DNA of 64,000 nucleotides from Volvox africanus (taxonomy: Eukaryota; Chlorophyta; Chlorophyceae; Chlamydomonadales; Volvocaceae). Shown here piece after piece: positions 11,886 through 21,158 of this stretch. The notes beneath the pieces are model-generated. The model was not told where the DNA came from, did no database searches, and was given only the letters and a program-made list of their open reading frames with translations. Numbering within the stretch: position 1 is the stretch's first letter; each line of letters opens with the position of its first letter. Location: NCBI GenBank assembly GCA_030268105.1, contig BSDZ01000079.1, positions 5,416,001 to 5,480,000 of the forward strand, in the 5' to 3' direction. Made by a program: the position numbers and the translations under genes.

Positions 11886-12206
11886 ATGCCTGCAGGTGTC
11901 AATGCCGGCATGTTACCATCAATTTACCAGGTGGCTATGTCCCCTATCCGGATGCTGTGGCATCTGTACGGCAAGGAGCGGTACATTCGGACGTACGAGC
12001 AGCTAGACGCAGCATACGACATCACCTCCATGTGCGCTGTCAAGGCTGTGCCACCGGGCACGGGAAAGACCGGTGTTTTGTCGAACGCTCTGCAGACAGC
12101 CGCCTCGACTGCACGGCTGATGGTCACCAGTGCTGCTGCTTTGGCTGCATCCGCCTGGGACGTCCAAGCTGCACCCAGCAGCAACACCATGGCTGGAAAC
12201 AACTAA
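11886..12206 (+). CDS. Small ORF with P-loop-like motif, unknown
   Basis: An ATG-started frame of 106 residues ends in TAA. Composition looks coding (few rare patterns, alanine-rich C-terminus). It contains VPPGTGKTGVL at about residues 56-66, which fits the Walker A pattern G-x4-G-K-T with the PPGTGKT form found in helicases and AAA proteins. No Walker B or other ATPase motif follows because the frame stops about 40 residues later. It could be an exon of a larger gene (AG before GTGTC at 11895 would serve as an acceptor), a truncated gene, or chance. The surrounding sequence is repeats on both sides. Confidence 0.3.
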   Translation: MPAGVNAGMLPSIYQVAMSPIRMLWHLYGKERYIRTYEQLDAAYDITSMCAVKAVPPGTGKTGVLSNALQTAASTARLMVTSAAALAASAWDVQAAPSSNTMAGNN

Positions 12207-12279
12207 CGCATAATACAATCGTGCGTGCATCGGCATGAATCCAAATACAACAGCGCACGTACGGCACAACACGACTGGC

Positions 12280-12520
12280 ATACGTCTGTATTTTTTCTGA
12301 TCGACTATAGCGCGCATAATCGACATGGTCTATAGTCGTCCGACTTTTCCAGTAGGTCGCTCAATTTCCACATGCAAGGCTGGCATTACAAAATTCGTAA
12401 AGGCCTGCATGTTCATCCCAGGTTGCAGACCGACGTCTGTATTTTTCCTGATCGACTTTAGCGCGCAACATCGGCTAATAGTCGATTGGGGGGCATAGTC
12501 GATCTATAGTCGACTGGATG
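12280..12520. repeat. Two copies of a TCTGTATTTTT/CGACTATAG repeat
   Basis: CGTCTGTATTTTTTCTGATCG with CGACTATAGCGCGC at 12283-12312 recurs as CGTCTGTATTTTTCCTGATC with CGACTTTAGCGCGC at 12433-12466. Each is followed by ATAGTCG words. A third TCTGTATTTTT start opens the palindromic array at 13428. The three starts suggest ends of a small non-autonomous element. Confidence 0.5.
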
Positions 12521-12529
12521 GATGGATGA

Positions 12530-13125
12530 ATGGGTGGATGGATATGCAGTGTGTAGTAACGGTTGTTGGCTGAGATCTTTGGCGATATTTATCCTGCCAG
12601 CAATGTGCTCCCAGGTGCATTCAAACCGAGCTAGATACTCTATCCACCTAGCTTGCCGTTGGTTCAAGGTGGGGACACTTTGCAAAAATGTCAGGGGTTC
12701 ATGGGCAGCCTTCAGCATGAATGGCCAGCCGTCAAGGTAACAAAGCATGCAAGGCCGCCAACAACTCCTGTTTCCCGGTGGTATGTCGGGTTTCCACATC
12801 CAAAACCTTGTTACTCGTGAAGGCGGTCGGTCGCCCTTCCTGTAACAATGTAGGATTTTATAAAGCACCAGACGTAACTTCGACACAAAAGGGTTGAGTT
12901 ATCGGGGAATGCAAGGGTTACGTCATTGGCAACGGCACATTTCAGCTCTTCAAACACCTGCTCACATTCTGATATCCAGGACTCAAGCGAAATGAAAGCT
13001 CCCTTGCGAGTCACATTCGTAAGGGGGGCCGTAAGGATAGAGTATTGCTTAATTAACTTACGGAAGTAGTTAGTCAAGCCAGGGAACTTTCGCAATTCCT
13101 GGAGGTTCTGAGGCGTGGGCCATTA
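12530..13125 (-). pseudogene. Decayed Ty3/gypsy pol (RNase H part)
   Basis: The minus strand encodes WPTPQNLQELRKFPGLTNYF, then [27 protein letters not shown], a degraded RNase H stretch and QARWIEYLARFECTWEHIAG...NIAKDLS. These match, in order, the pol of the gypsy-1 family at 32-64 kb but with many substitutions and frameshifts. The 5' (RT) half of the same copy lies at 20396-21540; about 25 bases of pol separate the two broken ends. It is an older relative of gypsy-1. Confidence 0.75.
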
Positions 13126-13206
13126 CAGTAGCTGTGGTTCTGTAACAGCGTGAATGGCGCAGAAGCGCCAGAACGAGCGAAACTGAGACGTTGGACTATG
13201 GCCATT

Positions 13207-13296
13207 TGTTGGAATGTGAGCAACACTCATATACGAAAGAATGTTAGAGCAAGTAATACGGCCCACGAGGGGCCGGGCGCTTTGCTGACTTCAACA
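13207..13296 (+). repeat. 90-bp solo LTR with CCATT duplication
   Basis: The unit begins TGTTGGAATG, ends GACTTCAACA, is exactly 90 bp and is flanked on both sides by CCATT. The TG/CA ends, terminal TGTTG/CAACA inverted repeat and 5-bp duplication are what a solo LTR leaves. The same 90-bp unit stands next to the copia primer-binding-like site at 20222-20311, so it is probably the LTR of a copia family. A degenerate copy is at 22870-22968. Confidence 0.75.
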
Positions 13297-13427
13297 CCAT
13301 TCGTCACAAATAATATATTTACATAAAAGTAGATTAATTACAATAGATCTAATGCATAGAACATGATCAAGTCGCACGGAACTACTTGCATGCGAGCGCT
13401 CGTACAACTTTGTCGGTTGTAGAGCGT

Positions 13428-13862
13428 CTGTATTTTTGGAGGCTGACTATAGTTGGACTATTGTCAGAAATAGCCGATTCAACTATAGCCAACCAATAGA
13501 CGATTCTTTTAGACGATAATAACATCGACTATAGTATGAGACTATAGTCCAACTATAGTCGTCCTAGCTATAGTTGATGTCAGCTACAGCTGATCATACT
13601 ATAGTTTGATCGGCTATAGCTGACATCGACTATAGCTAGGGACTTTCAGCTATAGTCGTCCAAGCTATAGTCGATGCTAGCTATAGCTGATCAAACTATA
13701 GTATGATCAGCTATAGCTAGCATCGACTATAGCTTCGACTATAGTCCAACTATAGTCGAGCTAAGTCGTCCAAGCTATAGTCGAGCTAAGTCGTCCAAGC
13801 TATAGTCGAGCTAAGTCATCCAAGCTATAGTCGATGCCAGCTATAGCTGATCAAATTATATT
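13428..13862. repeat. Palindromic CTATAG array
   Basis: Over 430 bases the word CTATAG (itself palindromic), usually with flanking TCG or GCT, occurs more than 20 times. It is arranged as nested inverted repeats followed by a short tandem. A near-perfect palindrome has arms of about 34 bases (13563-13640, a few mismatches). A perfect one has 32-base arms (13662-13693 and 13704-13735) around a 10-base loop. Then a 25-bp unit is repeated three times (13750-13824). No coding content. Confidence 0.85.
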
Positions 13863-14319
13863 TTGCAGCGGTCGGCGGAGGCCATGCAATTGCTGTACGG
13901 GATTCAATCATTATCCGGTTGTATACATTACAGGGGTACATATTGTACAGTCATAGCCTGACAGCGCCACCTGCCTTGGTCCTCTCTTTGTCCCGGCCTC
14001 CTCCTCCTTCACATCATTCTCACAAATCGCTGACATCCTAACTTGGCTTTGTTGAACCATACCATCCTACTTCACCCATTGTCTCCCTTCACCTATGCTG
14101 GTCATGGCTCCTTGCCCCACACCTTTACTTCCAGAATCATCCGCATTCCAACAAGGCCACCCTACTTCACCAATCCGTCTCGCTTCACCTCTGCTGGGCG
14201 TGGCTAAAAATCAATACAATCAGAGAAAACGTTTTGAAATATTTATATAGGATTTTTAAGAACCTAACTAATGCCAGTGCTAAAATTCAGGAAAAATAAC
14301 CGATATACCATCTTCACCG
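13863..14319. other. Unassigned DNA with a local duplication
   Basis: No gene seen. A phrase of about 45 bases (CCTACTTCACC ... CTTCACCTCTGCTGG ... TGGCT, with variants) occurs at about 14066-14110 and again at 14158-14204. Confidence 0.4.
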
Positions 14320-15820
14320 TCAAAATAATTTATTAGACGGGATTACCCTTATCTGTGTTTGAGGTGCTTTTGACAGTCGCAGGGGCTCCCAGCCCCACGC
14401 CTTTACTTCCATAGCAGCCATGGTGGTAACCAGTCGCACGCTGACCTGGCAGGGACGTAGCTGCATTCCCATCCCCTCCTCCCTCACTGCTTCTGCCACC
14501 TCGTCTGGCACTACGGGCAGCAGCTCCTCAGGGGGCGGCCCAACGAGGTTAATCAACACAAACTGTGAAGTTTTGTCGTCATCCTTAGAATCTACCGGCT
14601 TCATATCAGAGGCCCCACATTTCCCCATAATTGGCCGTGGGGTCCGAACAATGCAAACACGCTCGATGACGGACTCCAAGGGGATGCACCCAAAGGAGGC
14701 ATGTGGTGCCCCAGGCTTCCTGCAGCGGGGGTGGGGGTGGGGGTGCGGTTTTGGGTTAGGCTCGAGTTCGACCTCTTTTTTTGCTGTTCCTTTGCCACCC
14801 ACCACACCTGTGCCATTGCAACGGTCGGAGGTGAAGCTCCCTGTTCCAATCCTCCTCGGGTGCTTCGAACCACCTCACATACACCAAGTCATGGGTCTCC
14901 TGTGTGTGTGTAATGCTGAGCAGAAGCTGTACCTGTGCTCCAAGCCAAATTCATTTATGTCAGTGCCGGGAACCCCCTTCCCCCCTCCACACACACAGCA
15001 AGACAGTAGAATCCCGACAACAGGTGGGTACTTACCCGCCCGTACCAAACGCCATCTTCGTCGCTCCGAACCGACACGTCACAAACAGCCGCCTCGGTAC
15101 GGTTCCCAAACAGGGTCCCCGTGAGACGGCCGCCACGCATGTATACAACTGTCTCGTACGGAGACGGGCCTGACCTGCTCTTGGAGGGCGTCGTTCTTCT
15201 TGTTTGTGAACTGCCATGCCGCTCGAAGGGCCGCTCCTGCCTCAGCCACACCTCCCAACATTTCCCCTAGGCCCAGCCTGCTCCCTTGCACGGACGCCAT
15301 CACCTCCCAAATGTCCGCAACACACATATGCTTGCCCAAGACGAGCCCAGGCAATAGCTCCAGTAGAAGTGTTCCGCTGCAGTTTGTGCCCTATTTAAAG
15401 CAGACTGGTCCTGGCGGGAAAGGGCCTCCTGGAGATCAGCGTACACCACGCCCAGTGGCCCAGCGCTCCGCAGCGTGTCCCCGCTGAACACTGCCGCCAG
15501 TGCCATTCCAATGGTGTCAGGCGCGCAAAGCTGGTCGCGCCAGGTCAAAACTTGGACACAGGCAATCGGAGCCGAGCCGCCCAGTACCCCCGCACGGTAC
15601 TGCTCTGCGTGGTGTAGGCGATGTTAGGACATGCACGAGGCTCAGCGACGGTCCCACGGACCCGATGGCTCCTGACCCGGCACGTGAACACGACAACCCC
15701 TGCCGGGGCCTCGGTGGAAAGCCCGGGACCACCCTCCACTTGTAGTGCTCCGCTGGGCCTGCTCTCGCATTCACACTTCCACCCGCATGGCACAGGTACT
15801 CGGAGCTCGCCCATGTAGCT
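14320..15820 (-). pseudogene. Frameshifted GC-rich gene remnant, function unknown
   Basis: Several minus-strand frames follow one another in the right order and look like protein. They are VRGYWAARLRLPVSKF (about 15550-15600), DTIGMALAAVFSGDTLRSAG and GVVYADLQEALSRQDQSALN (15400-15530), GLVLGKHMCVADIWEVMASV (15300-15354), SPYETVVYMRGGRLTGTLFG (15110-15165), and a C-terminal part (14320-14720) containing SQFVLINLVGPPPEELLPV. The frame changes at least three times without convincing splice sites, so I read it as a pseudogene, though unrecognised introns could explain some changes. GC content is clearly above that of the flanking DNA. No family recognised; it may be a captured or old host gene. 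Confidence 0.4.
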
Positions 15821-15845
15821 CTGCCACCCAGCAAGGCGAAGCCTC

Positions 15846-16026
15846 TGTTACACTGGATCGAGACTATTGGACTTTTCGTGTGTATTATCGCTTACATGTT
15901 ACAAGAGATTCTAGGCTCTCAAGGCAAGGAACAAGAGACCGATATAGTCAGTCGTACACAAACGACTTCTAACCAAAAACATCATAAAGGCAAGTCTGAC
16001 CGAACTCGTAAAGCCAAATTCCAACA
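15846..16026 (-). repeat. Copia 3' LTR (181 bp)
   Basis: On the plus strand it starts TGTTACACTGG and ends AATTCCAACA, directly abutting CTCCCACGC, the complement of a purine tract (GCGTGGGAG) next to the end of the copia polyprotein. The position, TG/CA ends and adjacent polypurine tract identify it as the 3' LTR of the minus-strand element. It contains TGTAA on the minus strand (near 15890-15900), a possible poly(A) signal. It does not match the 90-bp LTR at the other end of the element. Confidence 0.6.
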
Positions 16027-16037
16027 CTCCCACGCGG

Positions 16038-19000
16038 TCAGATCTTGCACACGCCCATGCTCTTCTGGTGCTTTGCAAACTTCTCCAACGGCAGCGGCTT
16101 CGTCAAGATATCCGCCACCATGTCGTCGCTGCGACAGTCCTCCATGACCACCGCTCCACGTGCCACTTGCTCACGAACCATGTGATATCGCACAGCAATG
16201 TGCTTTGATTTTCCTGAAATTACTGGGTTCTTCGTGATCCTAATCGCTGACTGACTATCACAGTTGATGGTGGTCGGACGTAACGAGTAACCCAACTCCG
16301 AGAGCAGAAGACGTAGCCAGAGTGCCTCCTTGGTAGCCTCCGATGCCGCCACGTATTCCGCTTCCATGGTCGAACTCGTAACTGTACGCTGTAGCCTGCT
16401 CGACCAACTCACTGAGCCTCCATGCAAAGTGAAAACGTAACCACCAGTTGACTTGCGGCTCTCAATGCATCCTGCATAATCTGAATCTGTATAACCAATT
16501 AAACCTTCTTCAACACGTTCGCCACCAAAAACGATGCCGCACTGAGGTGTTGCCAGCAAGAAGCGAACTACCGCCTTCGCAGCTCTCCAGTGCTGCTCAG
16601 TGGGTGCTGACATGTGGCGTGTGAGGACTCCCACGGCTTGTGCAATGTCAGGCCGGGTGCAATTTGTGATGTACATCAAGCTGCCTACCAGCTCAATGTA
16701 CGGATATCGCGAGCGATCCAAAACTTCCCCGTCAGCAGCCCGCATCAGGATCATCCCCGGGCTCATGGGAATGGATCTTGGATCTGCATTAACCATGCCA
16801 TACCGCTCGATCAGCTCATGGATCATGTGTTCCTGCGACACTGTGAGGGTGCAGGTCTCACGGTCCCGCTTGATGACTAAACCCAAAAACACCTCCGCTT
16901 CCCCCATGTCACGGCATTCATACAACTGCTTGATCTCCTCTTTCACCTCCAAAACGGTCTGCTCATCGTGAGATGCAATTAATACGTCATCTACGTACAC
17001 TAACAAGTACGTGCATATCTGACCATCTAGATCACGACGTATGTATAGGCTTGGGTCCGCATTGGACACCTCAAAACCCATCTGAATCAACTTCTCATGC
17101 AAGGTCTTGTTCCAGGCGCGCGAGGCCTGGCGCAAGCCGTACAACGCTTTGTGCAAACGACAGACGAGGCCTGGACCACCACTCTCAAAGCCTGGGGGCT
17201 GCACGGTGTAGATTTCCTCCTCCAGGTCTCCATTTAGGAAAGCCGTTTTCACATCAAGCTGGTGTAGCTCCATGTCGTCCGCAGCTACCATGGCTAAGAA
17301 AACACGCAGAGTGGAATGCTTGCTAACTGGTGCAAAGACCTCTTCAAAGTCCACACCTTCACGCTGCATGAATCCTTTCACCACGAGGCGCGCCTTGAAA
17401 CGCTCAACGACCCCATGCTTATCCAACTTCACTGAGTAAACCCACTTAACGCCTAGGGCTTGCTTGTCCGCCGGCTTCTCAACCAGCGACCAGGTGCCCT
17501 TTTCCTGCAGCGAAGCAAACTCCTCCTCCATCGCCTCAATCCAGAAATCAACCAAGGGTGATGCAATTGCTTCTTCATACGTAGCGGGGATATCCACGTT
17601 TACCCCTAAAATCGACTTAGCGTACTTGGTATTTTGACGCTGCGATTTACGTAATGCAATTGGAACGTCTAACTCCGGTTCCGGCTGGGGTGCTGGTTCC
17701 GGGGGTTGCTCCGGCGGCGACTCCTCCTGTATTTCGTTGCCCTCATCAGCCTCGGGATCGGACCCAGAGACATCCTCCTCCTCCGATTCTGAGGCGTCGA
17801 ACTCCATGCTCCCACGAACGCCCCACTCATCAAACTTAACATCACAACTGATGCGGACACGCCTATCCTTCGGTACCCACACCCGCCATGCACTCATGCC
17901 TGGTGCGTAACCCACAAACTGGCCCGGCACGCTCACGGGATCCAGCTTATGGCGCTGCTGCTTAGGAATCATGACGTATGCAGGGCAGCCAAAAACCCTC
18001 AACTTCGACACGTCCGGTTTTTCACCAATGAACCGCTCCCAAGGCGTGAGATTGCTGCCCTTCGTGGGAGATACGTTGCGAAGAGTATTGGCCGTAATAA
18101 CAGCCTCACTCCACATTTCCTGCGGCAAACCTGAATCGGCCAACATGGTGCGCACACACTCCTCCAGAGTGCGATTCAAACGCTCCGCGGCGCCATTCTG
18201 CTGTGGTGTGTACGGCGCCGTCTTCTCATGGAAAATGCCCATGTCCCGCAAAGTGCTAGCCAGTTCTTCATTTACGTACTCTAAGCCACGGTCAGTGTGG
18301 ATGCGGCGGACCTTGTCGCCAGTCTGCCGCTCCCACAACTTTATCACCTCCTTCACCGTCTCAGGAACCACGGTCTTGTCAGTGATACACCGCACCTCCG
18401 AAAACTTCGTGCAATCATCGTAGAACGTGACCCAATACTTCGCATTATTCCACGACTTCACTGGCAATGGACCGCAAAGGTCCATATGCACCAAATCGAG
18501 CCTCTTACTCGTAACATTGCCGGTTGATGGGTGCGGCTGCCGTGTCTGCTTGCCCTCGGCGCAGGGCTTACAGAACTGCCCCTTCGCAGCCACCACATCA
18601 TCCACACTTGCACCGAAACCCGTGACCATGTCACTGCTGGCCACCTTGGCCAGGGCGTCAAAACCCAAATGTCCGTACCGTTTATGCCAAAGAACGCCAA
18701 GATTGGAATCCTGCTTCGTGATAGCAAGCTTGACCTTCCTCAATTCCTCACGGACCTTCTTACCACTTAAGCACCTGTCGGACCCATACCGACCCATCCA
18801 GCTGTCGTAGCTGGAGTCCTCAGCATAGAACAACCCATCGATCTTCTCCAACTCAATCGCGGGTGCCCCACCAATCTCCACGTGTGGCAAGACCCCTGAG
18901 AACTGGGGAACCACATTCGGTCCAAAACTGCCCTCTAACGCCTTCAAAGACAGAATATGACCCATGATCCCCGGTGCATGGTACACGTCTACCTCGACAT

Positions 19001-20132
19001 CTGTCTCAAAACAAGAGGAGCGGAACATGACCCGCCCATGGCCCTCCGGGCGTACCACGCTTCCATTCGCTGTTTTTAACCACACTTTACAATCTGAACC
19101 ACAATGCTGATAGTTCCGGAGCTTGTCCTTGTCTCCAGTGACATGGACTTCTGCTCCAGTGTCGAACAGCCACAACTCCCGCTCCCAGTCGTCCTGCTGG
19201 GAAGAGTATACCCGGGCGATCAGCTGTCTCCGTTGGCCTTGTGCTGGCCGTGGGGGAGCCGCTGCCTGTGCGGCGGCTGGGGGTTGGGCCGCAGGCGCCA
19301 CTGGAGGCGGCGCCGGCGGTGGAGCTGCTAATGCCGGCGGGTTTCGGGGCTTCTGCCGCAATCCCTTCAACGCCGGCCTCCAAATCCCCCGCTGCTCATC
19401 ATTTGCCTTCTTCCTGCATTCTGCGATGAAATGCCCCTCCTTATTGCAGTAGAGGCACGCCTTCTTACTCCTGCCTCCGTCGGCGTTGCCTGCTCCAGCG
19501 CCCTGGCTGGGCCCCACTCGGGCTCCATCATGGGTACGGGAGAGGGACATCAGGGACACCTCGCGAGCCTTGTTACGCTGAAGCCTTAGCTCGCCCTCTT
19601 CGGTCTTGAGCATATCCTGCAGCTGGTCCACGCTTTTGATGCTCTCCATGTGGCGTAGCACGGACTTGACTCCGTCGTAGTCCGATGACAAGCCGCGGAT
19701 AAGGTGGAGTAACGCATCCTCAGGCTCAATCTTCATCGAAATAAGGCTGGCCTTGTAGCCAATTTTATAAAAGCGGCGGAAATAATCGTCAATACTTTCT
19801 CCTGACAACATCTCAAAATCCTTAAGCTGTTGTTGGATTTGCATCCTGAAATTGCGGACGTTGGGAATGTGCTTCTTCGCCAGCGCCACCCACAAATCTC
19901 GTGCCGTTGTGTTGCCAGCAAACTGTAGCAAATCTTCTGGTAAAATGTATTTCTTGATGGTGCCGCGAGCCAATTTGTCGTCGTTTGGCTTGATCGCAGC
20001 GAGGACATCCTCGTCGTCGCTGATCGTGTCATCGATGAGCTTCCTCTCCAAGTGTGCGTTCACAACTTGGGTCACCGTAACGTAGTCATCGCGACCGAAG
20101 AATACCTTCGTGGTATCCTCGTCCTTGCCCAT
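16038..20132 (-). CDS. Ty1/copia Gag-Pol polyprotein
   Basis: An uninterrupted 1364-residue frame begins with ATG (MGKDEDTTKVFFGRDD). Order of domains: Gag (UBN2-type) with a CCHC knuckle CLYCNKEGHFIAEC at about residue 225; aspartic protease with LFDTGAEVHVTG at about 320; integrase with HKRYGHL...CKPC at about 485-530 and DLCGPL...HTDRGLEY...TPQQNGAAERLNRT; reverse transcriptase with LDVKTAFLNG and YVDDVLIA at about 1045; RNase H with YTDSDYAG at about 1210 and a DMVADILTKPL tail. This is the Pseudoviridae/copia order (integrase before RT). It would copy its RNA in cytoplasmic particles and integrate the cDNA. All catalytic motifs are present, so the protein may be functional, but its two LTRs do not match. 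Osser of Volvox is the obvious comparison, not verified. Confidence 0.93.
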   Translation of the reverse strand: MGKDEDTTKVFFGRDDYVTVTQVVNAHLERKLIDDTISDDEDVLAAIKPNDDKLARGTIKKYILPEDLLQFAGNTTARDLWVALAKKHIPNVRNFRMQIQQQLKDFEMLSGESIDDYFRRFYKIGYKASLISMKIEPEDALLHLIRGLSSDYDGVKSVLRHMESIKSVDQLQDMLKTEEGELRLQRNKAREVSLMSLSRTHDGARVGPSQGAGAGNADGGRSKKACLYCNKEGHFIAECRKKANDEQRGIWRPALKGLRQKPRNPPALAAPPPAPPPVAPAAQPPAAAQAAAPPRPAQGQRRQLIARVYSSQQDDWERELWLFDTGAEVHVTGDKDKLRNYQHCGSDCKVWLKTANGSVVRPEGHGRVMFRSSCFETDVEVDVYHAPGIMGHILSLKALEGSFGPNVVPQFSGVLPHVEIGGAPAIELEKIDGLFYAEDSSYDSWMGRYGSDRCLSGKKVREELRKVKLAITKQDSNLGVLWHKRYGHLGFDALAKVASSDMVTGFGASVDDVVAAKGQFCKPCAEGKQTRQPHPSTGNVTSKRLDLVHMDLCGPLPVKSWNNAKYWVTFYDDCTKFSEVRCITDKTVVPETVKEVIKLWERQTGDKVRRIHTDRGLEYVNEELASTLRDMGIFHEKTAPYTPQQNGAAERLNRTLEECVRTMLADSGLPQEMWSEAVITANTLRNVSPTKGSNLTPWERFIGEKPDVSKLRVFGCPAYVMIPKQQRHKLDPVSVPGQFVGYAPGMSAWRVWVPKDRRVRISCDVKFDEWGVRGSMEFDASESEEEDVSGSDPEADEGNEIQEESPPEQPPEPAPQPEPELDVPIALRKSQRQNTKYAKSILGVNVDIPATYEEAIASPLVDFWIEAMEEEFASLQEKGTWSLVEKPADKQALGVKWVYSVKLDKHGVVERFKARLVVKGFMQREGVDFEEVFAPVSKHSTLRVFLAMVAADDMELHQLDVKTAFLNGDLEEEIYTVQPPGFESGGPGLVCRLHKALYGLRQASRAWNKTLHEKLIQMGFEVSNADPSLYIRRDLDGQICTYLLVYVDDVLIASHDEQTVLEVKEEIKQLYECRDMGEAEVFLGLVIKRDRETCTLTVSQEHMIHELIERYGMVNADPRSIPMSPGMILMRAADGEVLDRSRYPYIELVGSLMYITNCTRPDIAQAVGVLTRHMSAPTEQHWRAAKAVVRFLLATPQCGIVFGGERVEEGLIGYTDSDYAGCIESRKSTGGYVFTLHGGSVSWSSRLQRTVTSSTMEAEYVAASEATKEALWLRLLLSELGYSLRPTTINCDSQSAIRITKNPVISGKSKHIAVRYHMVREQVARGAVVMEDCRSDDMVADILTKPLPLEKFAKHQKSMGVCKI

Positions 20133-20210
20133 CCTGTCCTATCGTCGCTACCACCTCGTGCGGCCGACTTTTTGGATAATCAGGATTCACCTAGACGCGC
20201 CGTTGCGCGG

Positions 20211-20221
20211 GGCTCATAACC
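20211..20221 (-). promoter_or_regulatory. Copia primer-binding site, initiator tRNA-Met half type
   Basis: The minus strand reads GGTTATGAGCC immediately after the 90-bp LTR. This is complementary to the anticodon region of a methionine initiator tRNA (CTCATAA loop), as in Drosophila copia, which primes from a tRNA half rather than from the 3' CCA end. Identity of the tRNA is inferred from family knowledge. Confidence 0.5.
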
Positions 20222-20311
20222 TATTGAAGTCAGCAAAGCGCCCGGCCCCTCGTGGGCCGTATTACTTGCTCTGACATTCTTTCGTATATGAGTGTTGCTC
20301 ACATTCCAACA
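20222..20311 (-). repeat. Copia 5' LTR, 90-bp type
   Basis: The 90-bp unit matches the solo LTR at 13207-13296 in opposite orientation, with few differences (it ends CAATA instead of CAACA on its own strand). It lies between the flank and the primer-binding-like site of the copia element. Flanks TAACC and GAGAC do not form a target duplication, consistent with the left side belonging to the element. Confidence 0.6.
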
Positions 20312-20480
20312 GAGACCTTGAAGATCCGGGACCTTTTTTTTCGAGCTTCCCAAGTCGCTCGAGCCCTAAGACGCCCAAGTCAACTTAATCCACGCCTTCA
20401 GCAGGTCCATCTTCACGTCAGTGGCCGACACAATGTGGCTCAAATACTCCACCTGGGGCTGTGCCCAAAAGCACGTTCAG

Positions 20481-20584
20481 TGTAGTATCCTGATGTATCT
20501 ACGGGTAGTGTCAAACAATCCTGGACCACAGATGGTCATCCTTCCGATCGGGCCTTTGTAGGCCGACACAACAGAGATACAACA
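20481..20584 (+). repeat. 104-bp solo LTR with TTCAG duplication
   Basis: Begins TGTAGTATCC, ends GATACAACA, exactly 104 bp, flanked on both sides by TTCAG. It interrupts the decayed gypsy RT; removing it and one TTCAG restores the gypsy reading order. Its partner copy lies inverted at 21055-21158. Confidence 0.75.
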
Positions 20585-21054
20585 TTCAGCAAACATTTGC
20601 TCCCGCTTCATCACTTCAAGTACGAGCTTAAGATGTTCCAGATGCTCTTCACACGTCTTGGAATTGACCAGAATGTCGTCCAAGTAGCACACCTCAACCC
20701 TGTTGATAAACGGTCTGGACATGCGGTCCATAACCACCTGAAATGTCGTGGGTGCATTCGTCAACCGGAACAACAAGAAAACTCAAAGTGACCAAAGGGA
20801 GTCCAAAAAGCGGTTTTCGGAATGTCAGGGGCAGCGATGCGGATCTGATTGTAACCCTGTTGCATGTCAATTGAGCTAAAATAAGCCGAACCCTTCAGCT
20901 TATTGAACGGGTCATCAAGGTGCGGCAAAGGGTAGCGATTTTTTAATTGTAGTCACATTCAAACCCCGATACCCTTAAGTACCGTCCTTCATATGCAAAG
21001 TCCTTACCAAAAAACAGAATCGGCGCAGGGTAAGGGGATGTGCTGGGGCAAAAC

Positions 21055-21158
21055 TGTTGTATCTCTGTTGTGTCGGCCAACAAAGGCCCGATCGGAAGGA
21101 TGACCATCTGAGGTCCAGGATCCTTTGACACTGCCCATAGATACCCCAGGATACTACA
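21055..21158 (-). repeat. 104-bp solo LTR with AAAAC duplication
   Basis: The reverse complement of the 20481 unit at roughly 90 percent identity, also exactly 104 bp, flanked on both sides by AAAAC. TG/CA ends and 5-bp duplications in both copies point to LTRs of a very small retroelement family (TRIM-like) rather than a TIR element. Confidence 0.75.

Noticed and set aside
11629..12238. Long overlapping ORFs around the CATA repeat
   Set aside because: They read through microsatellite DNA (Tyr/Ile/His/Met runs) and frames conflict; only 11886-12206 has protein-like composition.
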